In this document: positions 1 to 10,871 of the stretch, piece by piece
How positions within the stretch are numbered: the stretch's first letter is position 1
Layout of the letters: each line of letters begins with the position of its first letter
NCBI RefSeq assembly: GCF_014692515.1
Contig: NZ_JACOIK010000006.1
Coordinates: 248,001 to 312,000 of the forward strand
DNA from: Sphingobacterium micropteri
GTDB lineage: Bacteria; Bacteroidota; Bacteroidia; Sphingobacteriales; Sphingobacteriaceae
Direction: 5' to 3'
Length of the DNA stretch: 64,000 nucleotides
Translations under genes and position numbers: made by a program
Notes under the pieces: generated by a model
What the model saw: only the letters and a program-made list of their open reading frames with translations
The model's database searches: none
Told to the model about the DNA's origin: nothing

Positions 1-344
1 AATTCATCAAATAATAATATAGGACGAAGGTTGGCATATAACCCTAACTCTTTCCGTATTTTCAGTAAGCCTTGTTCGGGTCTTACTTTCGCCGACGGAT
101 CATTATCGTATTTAGCATGTCCAATAGCGCCGAAAAGAATAGCATCCGATGCTTTTGCTTTTTCTAGCGTTTCATCGGGTAGCGGATTGCCGGTCGCTTC
201 AATAGCCGTATGTCCCATAATAGCTTCATCGAAGCTAAATACATGGCCGTATTTTCTAGCAACTGCTTCTAACGCTTGTTTTCCCCATGTCGTTACTTCT
301 TGCCCAATACCATCTCCGGGGATGATTAAAATATTTTTGTTCAT
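1..344 (-). CDS. leuB: 3-isopropylmalate dehydrogenase, N-terminal part
   Basis: The gene starts at the ATG at 344 and runs off the left edge, so only about 114 N-terminal residues are visible. They read MNKNILIIPGDGIGQEV and continue with GHTAIEATGNPLPDETLEKAK and ILFGAIG, the usual start of the isocitrate/isopropylmalate dehydrogenase fold. LeuB oxidises and decarboxylates 3-isopropylmalate with NAD in the third step of leucine synthesis. It lies 14 nt after the double ATPase gene and is the last visible gene of the ilv-leu operon. Isocitrate dehydrogenase is the main alternative, but the neighbouring leuC and leuD make LeuB far more likely. Confidence 0.93.
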   Translation of the reverse strand, partial: MNKNILIIPGDGIGQEVTTWGKQALEAVARKYGHVFSFDEAIMGHTAIEATGNPLPDETLEKAKASDAILFGAIGHAKYDNDPSAKVRPEQGLLKIRKELGLYANLRPILLFDE

Positions 345-358
345 TTGTATATAATTAT

Positions 359-1816
359 TTATATCGTTACTTCCTGTAACACCTCACCTTTTTCCAAGAT
401 AAATTTATGTTCTATGCAAGACGGTAATTGTGATTCATAATGACCGACGTAAATTAGTGTATTGCCATGTGCACACAGCTCATCTACCACGGCATTGAAA
501 TGTATAGTTTGTGCGACATCCAGTCCTTGGCATGGCTCATCTAGTATCAGTAATGGTGGGTTTTTGATAATGGTTCTTGCCAAAAGAGCCAAGCGCTGCT
601 TTCCTAACGGAAGCGTGTGAAGCAATTGGTCTTTATAGGGCAACAGATCAAAGAAATCCAATAGCTGCTCCATACGTTTTTTTTCTTCGTACTTCACATC
701 CATAAACCAACCGATACTATCGTAAAACCCCGATGCCACGGTATGCCATACGGTAGCATTTCGGTCAAAATACCAATGCATCTCTGGTGAGATAATGCCA
801 ACCTTTTCTTTAATGTCCCAAATGCTCTCGCCTGAACCGCGTTTCGTTCCAAACAACCAAATGTCTGAAGCATAGGCTTGCGGGTGATCACCGTTCAATA
901 GGCTTAATAAAGTGGATTTACCCGAACCATTTGGTCCCTGCAACAACCACTTTTCGCCGGCCTTTACTTTCCAACTTACATTTTTTAATACGACTTTGTC
1001 ACCGTAGCGAACAGACACGTTTTTCAGCTCAACTATATTTTGGCTGGTGGTCTCTGGTTCTTGCTGCAGAAAATAGGGGAGAGGCTTCTTTTCGCGAACA
1101 TTATCTTTAGATAAATCCTTCACCTGTTCTACCACTTTAAGCCGGCCGTTTTCGATCTCTGCAAAACGATTGATGCAAGAAGGGAGTTGTGAATCGTTCG
1201 TTATGAGGATCAATGTTGTTCCTTTATCAGCAATTTCATTGAAAAGATCCAGAAGGTTAGCTCTCGACTGTTTGTCAAGCCCTGTGAAGGGCTCGTCAAT
1301 GATTAAAAGTTGTGGATTAAGCCAGAGCGCCTGTACCAATTGCAATTTTTTATGCTCACCACTAGACAGCTCAATCAGCTGTGTATCTTTACAGTTTTCG
1401 AAACCCAGTGCGTACAAAATAGGCTCGGCGTCCGCATAACGAAGATCGTTTTTCTGACCGAAATGGATGAGGTCAGCGTAGACAGTGAGCGTGTCGTTTT
1501 TCTGGAACTTATTATAGCGTTGTTGATAATAGAAGTTCCGGTCTCCTTCCAGGTTGGTAAATTGATACCAGTTGGAAACGTAATAAGCGCGTGGCGGGCA
1601 CGCGCTATGTTCATTAAAATGAAAGGTAATCTCTCCTGTGGCTTTCTCTTCTCCCACGATCACTTTAGCCAAAGAAGTTTTCCCTGTTCCACTTTTACCT
1701 CCGATAACCCAATTTTCACCCGGATATACCGCCCAATTGAAATCTGACAACACCGCCTGACCGGCGTATTGGACATTCAAATGCGTTATATGGACGACAG
1801 GATTATGGTGAATCAT
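359..1816 (-). CDS. ModF-like protein with two fused ABC ATPase domains
   Basis: This 485-residue protein has two ATP-binding cassettes and no membrane segment. Domain 1 has Walker A GGKSGTGKTS (39-48), signature LSSGE (150-154) and Walker B LLIIDEP (170-176). Domain 2 has GPNGSGKST (294-302), LPLGKQR (402-408) and LLILDEP (422-428). The switch histidine is present in domain 2 (VGHYES, His459) but the matching place in domain 1 reads ITNDS, so one ATP site may be weak. Size and layout match E. coli ModF, whose role is poorly defined. It sits 5 nt after leuD and 14 nt before leuB, so it is co-transcribed with leucine genes. No permease lies nearby, so a transport role is not supported; a soluble regulatory or repair-type ATPase is equally possible. 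Confidence 0.85.
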   Translation of the reverse strand: MIHHNPVVHITHLNVQYAGQAVLSDFNWAVYPGENWVIGGKSGTGKTSLAKVIVGEEKATGEITFHFNEHSACPPRAYYVSNWYQFTNLEGDRNFYYQQRYNKFQKNDTLTVYADLIHFGQKNDLRYADAEPILYALGFENCKDTQLIELSSGEHKKLQLVQALWLNPQLLIIDEPFTGLDKQSRANLLDLFNEIADKGTTLILITNDSQLPSCINRFAEIENGRLKVVEQVKDLSKDNVREKKPLPYFLQQEPETTSQNIVELKNVSVRYGDKVVLKNVSWKVKAGEKWLLQGPNGSGKSTLLSLLNGDHPQAYASDIWLFGTKRGSGESIWDIKEKVGIISPEMHWYFDRNATVWHTVASGFYDSIGWFMDVKYEEKKRMEQLLDFFDLLPYKDQLLHTLPLGKQRLALLARTIIKNPPLLILDEPCQGLDVAQTIHFNAVVDELCAHGNTLIYVGHYESQLPSCIEHKFILEKGEVLQEVTI

Positions 1817-1821
1817 TATAA

Positions 1822-2424
1822 TTAACGATAAAATGAAAAAGGTCTTATTCTTTCAAATTCTTCGATTTCTGCTGTATGGCTCAAGATGTAGTCGATATCA
1901 TCATAGCCGTTAATTAAACAAGATTTTTTGTACGGGTTGATTTCAAATGTAAAGCTGTCCCCCGTAGCATTGATAGTTACGGTTTGTGCCTCTAAATCAA
2001 CGGTTAGTTCCGCATTCGGATTCGCAAAAACGACATCAAATATTTTCTCTAAAAATTCATCGGGAACAGTAATGGGTAAGACCGCATTGTTTAGTGCATT
2101 GCCTTTGAAAATATCGGCAAAGAATGAACTGATGACGACGTCGAAACCATAATCTTGGATGGCCCATGCAGCATGTTCGCGAGAAGAGCCACAACCGAAA
2201 TTTTTACCAGCTACCAATATTTTTCCGCTGTATGTTGGATTGTTCATCACGAAGTCCGCTTTTGGTTGTCCGTCACTATCATAGCGCCAGTCGCGGAATA
2301 AGTTATCACCAAACCCCTCTCTTGTGGTCGCTTTCAAAAAGCGTGCAGGGATAATCTGATCGGTGTCGACATTCTCGATAGGTAACGGTACTACCGAGGA
2401 TGTTAATTTTTCAAATTTTTTCAT
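1822..2424 (-). CDS. leuD: 3-isopropylmalate dehydratase small subunit
   Basis: This 200-residue protein is the swivel-domain subunit of isopropylmalate isomerase. It pairs with LeuC to convert 2-isopropylmalate to 3-isopropylmalate. The N-terminal part carries [18 protein letters not shown] and the substrate loop [13 protein letters not shown] (about 73-85), both diagnostic of LeuD. The length is normal for the bacterial form. The ATG at 2424 lies 10 nt after the leuC stop, as expected for translationally linked partner subunits. Confidence 0.97.
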   Translation of the reverse strand: MKKFEKLTSSVVPLPIENVDTDQIIPARFLKATTREGFGDNLFRDWRYDSDGQPKADFVMNNPTYSGKILVAGKNFGCGSSREHAAWAIQDYGFDVVISSFFADIFKGNALNNAVLPITVPDEFLEKIFDVVFANPNAELTVDLEAQTVTINATGDSFTFEINPYKKSCLINGYDDIDYILSHTAEIEEFERIRPFSFYR

Positions 2425-2434
2425 TTCAGCCTTC

Positions 2435-3832
2435 TTAAATCAATTCTCGAATATCCACAATCTTTCCGCTTACAGCAGCAGCAGCAGCAGTCAGTGGGCT
2501 AGCAAGCATGGTGCGTGCATTCGGACCCTGCCGGCCTTCAAAGTTTCTGTTAGAAGTCGAAACACAATATTTTCCCGCTGGGATTTTATCCTCGTTCATC
2601 CCCAAACAAGCTGAACAACCTGGTTCGCGAAGCATAAAGCCTGCTTCCTCAAATATTTTGTCTATGCCTTCTTCTTTCGCCTGCGCTTCTACCTGTTTAG
2701 AGCCTGGAACAATCCATACCTCTACATTATCAGCCTTTTTCTTGCCTTGTACAAAAGAAGCAACAGCCCGTAGATCCTCAATACGGGAGTTCGTACAAGA
2801 ACCGATGAAAACATAATCTACAGGATGTCCCAATAATGTTTCATTATCCTGGAAGCCCATGTAATCCAATGCTTTTTTGTAAGATGGGCGTTCTGACTCG
2901 GGTTGATCGGCAGTTGCCGGAATGGCGTTCGAAATGCCAATTCCCATTCCCGGATTTGTCCCGTAAGTGATCATAGGTTGAATGTCGGCCGCATCAAATT
3001 CTAATACGACATCGAATTGGGCATCTTCATCGGAATATAATGTTTGCCAATAGGCAAGAGCCTTATCCCAGTCTTCGCCTTTAGGAGCAAATTCCCGACC
3101 ATGAACGTAGTCGAATGTGGTTTGGTCCGGCGCAATAAGTCCACCGCGGGCACCCATTTCTATACTCATGTTACAAACTGTCATCCGGCCTTCCATACTT
3201 AACGAGCGAATGGCTGAACCTGCAAATTCGACGAAATACCCTGTGCCGCCAGCAGCCGTTGTTTTAGATATAATATACAATACGATATCTTTTGCACCAA
3301 CGCCCTTTGCCAATTCGCCATTGACTTCGATTTTCATCGTTTTTGGCTTTTGTTGCAATAGACATTGGGTAGCAAATACCTGCTCTACCTGCGATGTTCC
3401 AATTCCAAATGCAATAGCACCAAAAGCACCGTGCGTAGAAGTATGACTGTCTCCACATACCATTGTTTTTCCGGGTTGGGTAATACCTAACTCCGGACCG
3501 ATAACGTGGACGATACCTTGATAAGGGTGTCCCAGGCCATATAGTTCAACGCCGAACTCTTTACAGTTTTTGGTCAACATATCCACTTGATAGCGCGAAA
3601 GTTCCTCCTGAATGGGGAGATGTTGATTAAGTGTAGGCACGTTATGATCGGCAGTGGCTACTGTTTGATTGGGGCGAAAAACGGGTATTCCTCTTTTCCG
3701 TAATCCGTCGAATGCTTGAGGCGAAGTTACCTCATGAATCAAATGTGTATCGATGTACAAAATATCAGGGAAGCCCTCTTGACGTTTGACAACGTGCGCA
3801 TCCCAAATCTTCTCTACTAATGTTTTTCCCAT
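2435..3832 (-). CDS. leuC: 3-isopropylmalate dehydratase large subunit
   Basis: This 465-residue protein is the iron-sulfur subunit of isopropylmalate isomerase in leucine synthesis. The three cluster cysteines are visible as Cys346 in FIGSCTNSR and Cys406/Cys409 in GCSACLGMN. The [13 protein letters not shown] motif (128-140) is also typical. The length matches E. coli LeuC. It lies directly before leuD and 94 nt after ilvC, with a large hairpin-forming repeat in that gap. Aconitase-family relatives exist, but the split into LeuC and LeuD subunits settles the assignment. Confidence 0.97.
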   Translation of the reverse strand: MGKTLVEKIWDAHVVKRQEGFPDILYIDTHLIHEVTSPQAFDGLRKRGIPVFRPNQTVATADHNVPTLNQHLPIQEELSRYQVDMLTKNCKEFGVELYGLGHPYQGIVHVIGPELGITQPGKTMVCGDSHTSTHGAFGAIAFGIGTSQVEQVFATQCLLQQKPKTMKIEVNGELAKGVGAKDIVLYIISKTTAAGGTGYFVEFAGSAIRSLSMEGRMTVCNMSIEMGARGGLIAPDQTTFDYVHGREFAPKGEDWDKALAYWQTLYSDEDAQFDVVLEFDAADIQPMITYGTNPGMGIGISNAIPATADQPESERPSYKKALDYMGFQDNETLLGHPVDYVFIGSCTNSRIEDLRAVASFVQGKKKADNVEVWIVPGSKQVEAQAKEEGIDKIFEEAGFMLREPGCSACLGMNEDKIPAGKYCVSTSNRNFEGRQGPNARTMLASPLTAAAAAVSGKIVDIRELI

Positions 3833-3854
3833 TTCTCTCTTCTTTAAGTAACAA

Positions 3855-3909
3855 AGTAATCAGTGACCAGTAACTATAGGCTACTAACTTTTACGCATCA
3901 CTGATTACT
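3855..3909. repeat. 12-bp perfect inverted repeat between ilvC and leuC
   Basis: AGTAATCAGTGA at 3855-3866 is the exact reverse complement of TCACTGATTACT at 3898-3909, with 31 nt between. The surrounding bases repeat the same ATCACT/ATTACT words, so this looks like a REP-like intergenic element. On the operon transcript it would form a hairpin between ilvC and leuC. It has no T-run, so it is more likely to affect mRNA processing or stability than to terminate. Confidence 0.6.
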
Positions 3910-3926
3910 CATCACTCCTCACTTAA

Positions 3927-5408
3927 TTATACAGTTTTTATGGCCTTCATCGCCGTCATCGCTTTACGTAATCTAACGCCTACGGTTTCTACAGGGTGGT
4001 TACGTAAGATCTCGTTAACTTGTACAAGCTGAACATTATCTACGGATCCGTCTTTACCGTCGTTGAAGTTTTTGCCAACGATATCTGTATCTACTTTTTT
4101 CATGAAATCAGCTAATAACGGTTTACACGCCTGATCGAATAAGTAACAGCCATATTCCGCCGTGTCTGAAATGACACGATTCATTTCGAATAATTTTTTA
4201 CGAGCAATCGTATTTGCAATCAAAGGTGTTTCATGTAGGGATTCGTAGTAGGCTGATTCCGGTTTAATGCCCGCTTCCACCATGGTTTCAAATGCTAACT
4301 CTACCCCTGCTCTTACGAAAGCAACCATGAGTAAATAATTGTCAAAGTATTCCTGTTCGTTGATTTTTACATCACCAGCAGGTGTTTTTTCAAAAGCAGT
4401 TTCACCTGTTTCTGCTCTCCATTTTAATAGATTAGCATCTCCGTTTGCCCAGTCTTCCATCATGGTTTTGCTAAATTCGCCCGACATGATATCGTCTTGG
4501 TGTTTTTGGAATAATGGACGCATGATATCTTTTAGTTCTTCAGATATTTGGAAAGCTTTGATTTTTGCTGGGTTGGACAGACGATCGAGCATGCCACTTA
4601 CGCCACCATGTTTCAAGGCTTCTGTGATAACCTCTACACCATATTGTACTAATTTCGAAGCGTAACCTGGATCGATGCCTTTCTCTACCATTTTATCAAA
4701 GGATAGAATGGAACCGGTTTGCAACAAACCACAAAGGATAGTTTGCTCACCCATCAAGTCAGACTTAACTTCGGCTACGAATGAAGACTTCAATACACCC
4801 GCACGGTGTCCACCAGTACCTACACAATATGCTTTTGCATACGGCCATCCCTTGCCTTCTGGATCATTTTCTGGGTGTACCGCAATTAAAGTAGGAACAC
4901 CGAAACCTCTTAAATATTCCGCACGGACTTCAGAACCCGGACATTTAGGCGCTACCATGAGAACCGTAATGTCTTTACGTATCTGCATACCTTCTTCCAC
5001 GATATTGAAGCCGTGTGAATAGGATAGAGCAGCTCCCTCTTTCATCAATGGCTGAACAGCATTGATAACCGATGTATGTTGTTTATCAGGTGTTAAGTTA
5101 ATTACTAAATCTGCCGATGGAATCAATTCTTCGTAGGTTCCTACGTTGAAGTTGTTATCCGTGGCATTTTTCCAAGAATCTCTTTTTTGTTCAATAGCTT
5201 CTTTACGTAATGCATAAGAAACGTCTAATCCGCTATCTCTAAGGTTTAAGCCTTGGTTCAAGCCCTGCGCACCACAACCTACGATTACGATTTTTTTACC
5301 TTTTAAAGCATTAACGCCATCTGAAAATTCATTTGAATCCATAAATTCAGCGTGTCCTAATTGATTTAACTGCTCTCTAAGAGGTAATGTGTTAAAATAA
5401 TTTGCCAT
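3927..5408 (-). CDS. ilvC: ketol-acid reductoisomerase, long (class II) form
   Basis: This 493-residue enzyme catalyses the NADPH-dependent isomeroreduction of acetolactate and acetohydroxybutyrate in valine and isoleucine synthesis. The Rossmann motif appears as [17 protein letters not shown] near residues 44-60, and the catalytic [10 protein letters not shown] follows. The length is that of the E. coli-type class II enzyme, with a duplicated C-terminal knotted domain, rather than the roughly 330-residue class I form. The gene lies 37 nt after the DinB-fold gene and before the leuC hairpin region. Confidence 0.97.
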   Translation of the reverse strand: MANYFNTLPLREQLNQLGHAEFMDSNEFSDGVNALKGKKIVIVGCGAQGLNQGLNLRDSGLDVSYALRKEAIEQKRDSWKNATDNNFNVGTYEELIPSADLVINLTPDKQHTSVINAVQPLMKEGAALSYSHGFNIVEEGMQIRKDITVLMVAPKCPGSEVRAEYLRGFGVPTLIAVHPENDPEGKGWPYAKAYCVGTGGHRAGVLKSSFVAEVKSDLMGEQTILCGLLQTGSILSFDKMVEKGIDPGYASKLVQYGVEVITEALKHGGVSGMLDRLSNPAKIKAFQISEELKDIMRPLFQKHQDDIMSGEFSKTMMEDWANGDANLLKWRAETGETAFEKTPAGDVKINEQEYFDNYLLMVAFVRAGVELAFETMVEAGIKPESAYYESLHETPLIANTIARKKLFEMNRVISDTAEYGCYLFDQACKPLLADFMKKVDTDIVGKNFNDGKDGSVDNVQLVQVNEILRNHPVETVGVRLRKAMTAMKAIKTV

Positions 5409-5445
5409 TGTTTTTGTTATTATAATACGTTTGTTTTTGATTGAT

Positions 5446-5925
5446 TTATTTTTTAATTGTTCTCCGTTGAGCTATTGCGTAACCGAAGTGTGTATTGTCA
5501 TGGCCCACAGTTGTGATTAGAAGCTCTTCGATATTGTTTATGAGCACACCAAAGGTGGATGTGTCAAACGGCACAATTTTTTCGAAAATCCCTTTTTGGT
5601 AATCTTCCTGCAGCTTTTGAATACTCGAAATAGCCAGTTGCTTAAGCTCGGTTACTTCTTCTGCCGAGACAAAATAGGTAGGCTTGGAGCCTTTTTTATA
5701 AGCGTCTAAATACTTGACAGTTGACGTGTCGGAATGGATACCTGTCCGTATATAGCACAGGGTTTGTGTACTCACGACGATATGCCCAAAGTTCCAGATG
5801 ATATTGTTATTAAAGCCTTCCGGAATTTGATTCAGTTCGTCTAAAGTGAGTTCATCTAATAAGCGGATAAAAGCGTTACGGCTATCTATAATAAATTTAA
5901 ATGTTTCTGTCATTTTCTTTCCCAT
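5446..5925 (-). CDS. DinB-family four-helix protein
   Basis: This 159-residue protein resembles the DinB/YfiT metalloprotein family. Visible hallmarks are [10 protein letters not shown] near residue 48 and the C-terminal [15 protein letters not shown], which would supply the three metal-binding histidines of this fold. Family members are often thiol-dependent transferases or stress proteins, but the substrate here is unknown. The gene starts 2 nt after ilvN and precedes ilvC by 37 nt, so it is embedded in the branched-chain operon. A direct biosynthetic role cannot be claimed from sequence. Confidence 0.8.
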   Translation of the reverse strand: MGKKMTETFKFIIDSRNAFIRLLDELTLDELNQIPEGFNNNIIWNFGHIVVSTQTLCYIRTGIHSDTSTVKYLDAYKKGSKPTYFVSAEEVTELKQLAISSIQKLQEDYQKGIFEKIVPFDTSTFGVLINNIEELLITTVGHDNTHFGYAIAQRRTIKK

Positions 5926-5927
5926 TT

Positions 5928-6518
5928 CTACATCGTAAACACTTTCTCCTGCTGATCGAGATATTCATTTTCCACGATTTCCGGAGCAGGTTCTTCGCGT
6001 TCAAACTGTTTTATTTTTGTATGGAATCCAGCACTATCCTTGATGATGGCAATACGAGCACCGCGTACAAATTCGATGAGGCCGTATTCACCTAGGGCTG
6101 CTGTCAGACGGTCGATTTCTTCCCGATGGCCTGCGGTTTCAAATACCGTGTAATCATGCCGGATGACCACGGCAGAAGCACCATATTCCCGAAGCAAGCG
6201 TTCCACAGATGCTTTCTCTGCAATGATTTCTGTTGGAACTTTGTAAAGGGCTTGTTCTTGCCAGATTAATTCTTCGTCCGTATTGTAATAGGCTTTTAAA
6301 ACTTCTACTTGTTTTTCGATCTGCCGACACAATTTGCGGACCACATCTTCGCTCTCATTAATTAAAATGGTGAAACGGTGGATGCCTTCTACCTCTGATG
6401 GTGAGGTGTTCAAGCTTTCTACATTGATTTTTCTTCTGGAAAAGATACCAGAGATGCGCCCTATCATACCGATAGAATTCTCTGTGTATAACGTAATCGT
6501 ATATTCTTGTTTTTCCAT
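5928..6518 (-). CDS. ilvN: acetolactate synthase small (regulatory) subunit
   Basis: This 196-residue protein begins with an ACT domain reading ITLYTENSIGMIGRISGIFS and RRKINVESLN. That is the valine-binding regulatory module of acetohydroxyacid synthase. A second ACT-like region and a charged tail ending near QQEKVFTM follow. It is about 30 residues longer than E. coli IlvH, mostly at the C-terminus. It starts 11 nt after ilvB, its catalytic partner, and should confer feedback inhibition by valine. The symbol ilvH would be equally valid. Confidence 0.94.
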   Translation of the reverse strand: MEKQEYTITLYTENSIGMIGRISGIFSRRKINVESLNTSPSEVEGIHRFTILINESEDVVRKLCRQIEKQVEVLKAYYNTDEELIWQEQALYKVPTEIIAEKASVERLLREYGASAVVIRHDYTVFETAGHREEIDRLTAALGEYGLIEFVRGARIAIIKDSAGFHTKIKQFEREEPAPEIVENEYLDQQEKVFTM

Positions 6519-6529
6519 TTTTTTACTTT

Positions 6530-8272
6530 TTACTTTAAACGTATTTCCGATACAGATGCACCCTGTGGAACCATAGGGAAAACATTGTTTTCCTTGCCCA
6601 CCATAATCTCCAATAAGTAAGATCCATCATGGTCAAGCATAGTTTTCAATGCATTGTGTAGATCTTTACGTTCGGAAATTTTGTTTCCTTCAATATGGTA
6701 TCCGTTTGCTACGGCTACAAAATCTGGACTCGTGATGTTGACAAAAGAATAACGTTTGTCGTTAAATAACTGCTGCCATTGACGTACCATACCTAGAAAC
6801 TCATTGTTGAGAATAAGGATTTTGACCTTTGCACCGAATTGCATGATCGTTCCTAGTTCTTGGATTGTCATTTGAATTCCACCGTCACCAATGATCGCAA
6901 CGACATCACGCTCGGGGGCTCCATACCATGCGCCAATAGCGGCAGGTAACCCAAATCCCATCGTGCCTAATCCGCCAGATGTGACATTCGACTTTGATTT
7001 ATTGAATTTTGCATAGCGACAAGTAACCATTTGGTGTTGCCCCACATCGGTTACGATAATCGCGTCACCCCCGGTTAATTCATTCAAAACCTTAATCACT
7101 TCTCCCATCGTCATGATATCTGACGTCGGGTTCAATTCATCCTGGATGACTTCTTTAACTTCCTTTTTCGCTAATTCACGAAATTCCGCTAACCAAGCAC
7201 TATGATCATGTTTTTCGATCAGCTGCGTCAACATCGGAAGGGTCTCTTTACAATCACCCCATACGGGCACGGCTGCGGTCACATTTTTGTCGATTTCGGC
7301 TGGATCAATATCCAAATGAACGATTTTTGCCTGCTTGGCATATTTGTCCAATCGACCGGTTACGCGGTCGTCAAAACGCATCCCAACGGCGATCAATACA
7401 TCACATTCATTGGTCATGACATTAGGCGCATAGTTTCCATGCATACCCAGCATACCAACATGCAATGGATGATCCGTTTCCAATGCACTTAATCCCATGA
7501 CGGTTGTTGCTGCCGGAAAACCACCCTTTTCGATAAAGTCTTTAAAATCTTGTTCTGCCTTGCCTAAAATGACACCTTGCCCGAACAAAACGAAAGGTTT
7601 CTTTGCATTGTTAATAAGCTCGGCTGCCTTTTCTACATATTCTTTGCGTACAATCGGCTTGGGTCTGTAGCTACGAACGTGATCGCATTTTTCATAACCC
7701 TTATAATCAAACAATTGTATCTGTGCATTTTTGGTAATATCAATTAAAACGGGTCCGGGACGTCCGGTTTTTGCGATATAGAATGCTTTTGCCAATACAC
7801 TTGGAATTTCCGTAGCATCAGTAACTTGATAATTCCATTTCGTGACCGGCGTTGTGATATTAATAACATCCGTTTCCTGGAAGGCATCCGTTCCCAACAA
7901 GGAAGCAAAAACTTGTCCCGTAATACATACGATAGGATTACTGTCAATCATGGCGTCAGCTAGTCCGGTAACTAAATTAGTTGCGCCTGGGCCACTAGTT
8001 GCGAAAGCGACACCGACGCGTCCAGACGTGCGGGCATAACCTTGAGCCGCATGAATTCCACCTTGCTCATGGCGCACCAAGATATGATTAAGCTTATCGT
8101 TATAATCGTATAACGCATCGTATATAGGCATAATTGCCCCACCTGGATAACCAAATATGGTATCTACCCCTTCCTGAATCAAAGCCTCCAATACAGCTTG
8201 AGACCCACTTAATTGGGTTTTCGGAGCTGTTGACTCTTGTGGCTTCGATAGCGTTTTTTCCAGTGTACTCAT
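6530..8272 (-). CDS. ilvB: acetolactate synthase large (catalytic) subunit
   Basis: This 580-residue thiamine-diphosphate enzyme condenses pyruvate with pyruvate or 2-oxobutyrate. The N-terminal domain carries GYPGGAIMPIYDAL and the catalytic Glu in HEQGGIHAAQGYAR. The central FAD-binding domain includes GMRFDDRVTGRL. The C-terminal domain has the ThDP motif beginning GDGGIQMTIQELGT and continuing to NNEFLGMVRQW. These set it apart from pyruvate oxidase. It lies 24 nt after ilvD and 11 nt before ilvN. Confidence 0.97.
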   Translation of the reverse strand: MSTLEKTLSKPQESTAPKTQLSGSQAVLEALIQEGVDTIFGYPGGAIMPIYDALYDYNDKLNHILVRHEQGGIHAAQGYARTSGRVGVAFATSGPGATNLVTGLADAMIDSNPIVCITGQVFASLLGTDAFQETDVINITTPVTKWNYQVTDATEIPSVLAKAFYIAKTGRPGPVLIDITKNAQIQLFDYKGYEKCDHVRSYRPKPIVRKEYVEKAAELINNAKKPFVLFGQGVILGKAEQDFKDFIEKGGFPAATTVMGLSALETDHPLHVGMLGMHGNYAPNVMTNECDVLIAVGMRFDDRVTGRLDKYAKQAKIVHLDIDPAEIDKNVTAAVPVWGDCKETLPMLTQLIEKHDHSAWLAEFRELAKKEVKEVIQDELNPTSDIMTMGEVIKVLNELTGGDAIIVTDVGQHQMVTCRYAKFNKSKSNVTSGGLGTMGFGLPAAIGAWYGAPERDVVAIIGDGGIQMTIQELGTIMQFGAKVKILILNNEFLGMVRQWQQLFNDKRYSFVNITSPDFVAVANGYHIEGNKISERKDLHNALKTMLDHDGSYLLEIMVGKENNVFPMVPQGASVSEIRLK

Positions 8273-8296
8273 TTTAATAGTATTGAGGTTTTTGAT

Positions 8297-9997
8297 TTAC
8301 AAATCTGTTACGCAGCCCTGTGAAGCATTGGCTACGGTTTTCGCATATTTATATAATACACCTTTGTTTACTTTTAATGCCGGTTGTTTCCAGTTTGCCC
8401 GACGAGTAGCAATCTCTTCATCCGAGAGATTTACATTGATGGTATTGTTTACGGCATCAATTTCAATGATGTCATCGTCATGAACGAGGCCGATAAGACC
8501 GCCTTCATAGGCTTCCGGTGTGATATGTCCTACGACGAACCCGTGCGTACCGCCAGAAAAACGACCATCTGTGATCAGAGCGACGGATTTTCCAAGACCT
8601 GCCCCGATGATCAAAGCGGTTGGTTTCAACATTTCTGGCATGCCGGGAGCACCTTTCGGTCCCTCATTTTTAATGACAATGACGTCACCCGGTTTAACGC
8701 GTCCGGAAGCAACGCCTTTTGCTAAATCTTGTTCGCCATCAAACACGCGAGCCGTACCGGTAAATTTTTCTCCTTCCTTACCGGAAATTTTAGCGACCGA
8801 ACCTTGTTCTGCTAAGTTTCCGTACAAGATTTGTAGGTGTCCCGTAGCTTTAATCGGCTTATCCAATGGCTGTACAATAGCTTGATCATATTCCATAATC
8901 GATTTAACATCCGCTAAATTCTCCGCTATAGTTTTTCCCGTAACCGTCAAACAATCGCCATGTAATAACCCTTCATCTAATAGGTATTTCATGACGGCAG
9001 GCGTACCACCGTACTGTTGTAAATCTTGCATTAAGAATTTGCCCGAGGGCTTGAAATCTGCTAATACAGGCGTTTCGTCAGACATCCTTTGGAAATCATC
9101 CGGTGTGATATCGACACCTACTGCTTTACCTATAGCAATAAAGTGCAATACCGCATTTGTCGATCCGCCCATAACAACAATCACACGCATCGCATTTTCG
9201 AAAGCTTTGCGGGTCATAATATCAGTAGGTCTGATGTCTTTTTCCAAAAGCCTATGCATGTATTTTCCTACTTCCAGACATTCCTTCTTTTTCTCCTCTG
9301 ATATAGCCGGATTAGAAGAGGAATACGGTAAGCTCATGCCCAAGGCCTCAATAGCAGACGCCATCGTGTTAGCGGTGTACATCCCGCCACAGGCGCCTGC
9401 GCCGGGACAAGTATGGCGGATAACACCGTCGTAATCCTCGTCCGAAATTGTGCCCGCGATCTTTTTACCCAAGGCTTCGAAAGCGGATACAATATTTAAT
9501 TCTTCACCTTTATAATGACCCGGTGCAATCGTTCCCCCATACACCATAATAGCCGGACGGTTTAATCTACCCATTGCCATAATAGCTCCAGGCATATTCT
9601 TGTCACAGCCAGGAATAGCGACCACACCATCATAATATTGGCCACCACAGATGGTTTCGATACTGTCTGCAATAACATCACGCGATACCAACGAATAGCG
9701 CATTCCTTCGGTACCGTTGCTCATACCATCACTTACACCGATTGTTCCGAATGTAAGCCCAACTAAATCGCTGCCCCAAATACCTTGTTTTACCAATTGG
9801 GCCAGATCGTTCAAGTGCATATTACAGGTGTTTCCGTCGTATCCCATACTAGCAATCCCGACTTGTGCTTTGTCCATATCGGCATCGGTAAGCCCTATGC
9901 CATATAACATGGCCTTCGCTGCAGGTTGCGTTTCATCTTGTGTAAAAATACGACTGTACTTGTTCATGACACTTTTCTTGTCAGATGATGACTTCAT
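8297..9997 (-). CDS. ilvD: dihydroxy-acid dehydratase
   Basis: This 566-residue iron-sulfur enzyme dehydrates dihydroxy acids to 2-oxo acids in valine and isoleucine synthesis. The cluster-binding cysteines lie in [20 protein letters not shown] and [16 protein letters not shown]. The C-terminal domain has [21 protein letters not shown]. The ATG at 9997 overlaps the ilvE end by 17 nt. An alternative Met a few residues further in (MNKYSRIF) is possible and would remove the overlap. Confidence 0.97.
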   Translation of the reverse strand: MKSSSDKKSVMNKYSRIFTQDETQPAAKAMLYGIGLTDADMDKAQVGIASMGYDGNTCNMHLNDLAQLVKQGIWGSDLVGLTFGTIGVSDGMSNGTEGMRYSLVSRDVIADSIETICGGQYYDGVVAIPGCDKNMPGAIMAMGRLNRPAIMVYGGTIAPGHYKGEELNIVSAFEALGKKIAGTISDEDYDGVIRHTCPGAGACGGMYTANTMASAIEALGMSLPYSSSNPAISEEKKKECLEVGKYMHRLLEKDIRPTDIMTRKAFENAMRVIVVMGGSTNAVLHFIAIGKAVGVDITPDDFQRMSDETPVLADFKPSGKFLMQDLQQYGGTPAVMKYLLDEGLLHGDCLTVTGKTIAENLADVKSIMEYDQAIVQPLDKPIKATGHLQILYGNLAEQGSVAKISGKEGEKFTGTARVFDGEQDLAKGVASGRVKPGDVIVIKNEGPKGAPGMPEMLKPTALIIGAGLGKSVALITDGRFSGGTHGFVVGHITPEAYEGGLIGLVHDDDIIEIDAVNNTINVNLSDEEIATRRANWKQPALKVNKGVLYKYAKTVANASQGCVTDL

Positions 9998-10871
9998 AAT
10001 TCTCTTCTTCTAAAACTAATTTTTTATATTTCCGCTGTATGGAAGCTCCGATAGTGTGCTCCCAGTCTTCTTTATAGATAATACCATCCACTTCCTTAAT
10101 GCCGATGATTTCGGCTGCAGTACCGCATAGGAATGCACTATCCGCTTCATGGACGTCTTGAATGGTGAGTTTTTTTTCTACTACGTCAATATTTAAACCT
10201 TTGCACAATTCTATCACTGTTTGCCGTGTAATGCCCGGAAATATATTTCCTAAGGGCGGCGTATAGAGCTTCAGATCTTTTTCAATAAATAGATTTTCAC
10301 TCGATGCTTGGGCTAAAAAACCATCATGGTCCAGCATAAGTGCCTCATCATATCCTTCACGTATAGCTTCACTTGATGCTAAAATGGCATTGATGTATTG
10401 GCCCGAAACCTTGGCTTCGATATGAAAAGACTTGGGATGAAGACGCTGAACTTTAGATGTGCAAACACGAAGGAGATTTTGCCCCAAATAAGGTCCCCAT
10501 TCCCATGCTGCAATCATGATATGCGCATCTTTTGCTGAAGTAAGATGCATATTCGAGCCGGAAAACACAAGGGGACGTATATAGGCAGATCGCAGATTAT
10601 TGGCTTCCAATAAGGCGTACGATTTTTCTATCAATACTTGATTATCCCAGGGGTAGGGGAGGTTGATGGCTTCACAAGAACGTTGTAGACGTATGAAATG
10701 TTCTTCTGCTTTGAAAATTCTGATACCATGGTGTGTGCTGTATGCTCTCAATCCTTCGAAAGCGCCATACCCGTAATGCAACGATTGACCGAATAAATCT
10801 ATTCCAGCATCTGTGGCTTTCACAAAATCGCCGTCCAAATAAATGTAAGTCTCCTGATTATAATACTGCAT
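9981..10871 (-). CDS. ilvE: branched-chain amino acid aminotransferase
   Basis: This 296-residue class IV PLP transaminase performs the last step of leucine, isoleucine and valine synthesis. The PLP lysine lies in [16 protein letters not shown], and the class signature [11 protein letters not shown] and the phosphate-binding [10 protein letters not shown] follow. It is the first gene of the operon on the minus strand, preceded by an AT-rich leader of about 260 nt. D-amino-acid transaminases share the fold, but gene context supports IlvE. Confidence 0.95.
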   Translation of the reverse strand: MQYYNQETYIYLDGDFVKATDAGIDLFGQSLHYGYGAFEGLRAYSTHHGIRIFKAEEHFIRLQRSCEAINLPYPWDNQVLIEKSYALLEANNLRSAYIRPLVFSGSNMHLTSAKDAHIMIAAWEWGPYLGQNLLRVCTSKVQRLHPKSFHIEAKVSGQYINAILASSEAIREGYDEALMLDHDGFLAQASSENLFIEKDLKLYTPPLGNIFPGITRQTVIELCKGLNIDVVEKKLTIQDVHEADSAFLCGTAAEIIGIKEVDGIIYKEDWEHTIGASIQRKYKKLVLEEENYEVII

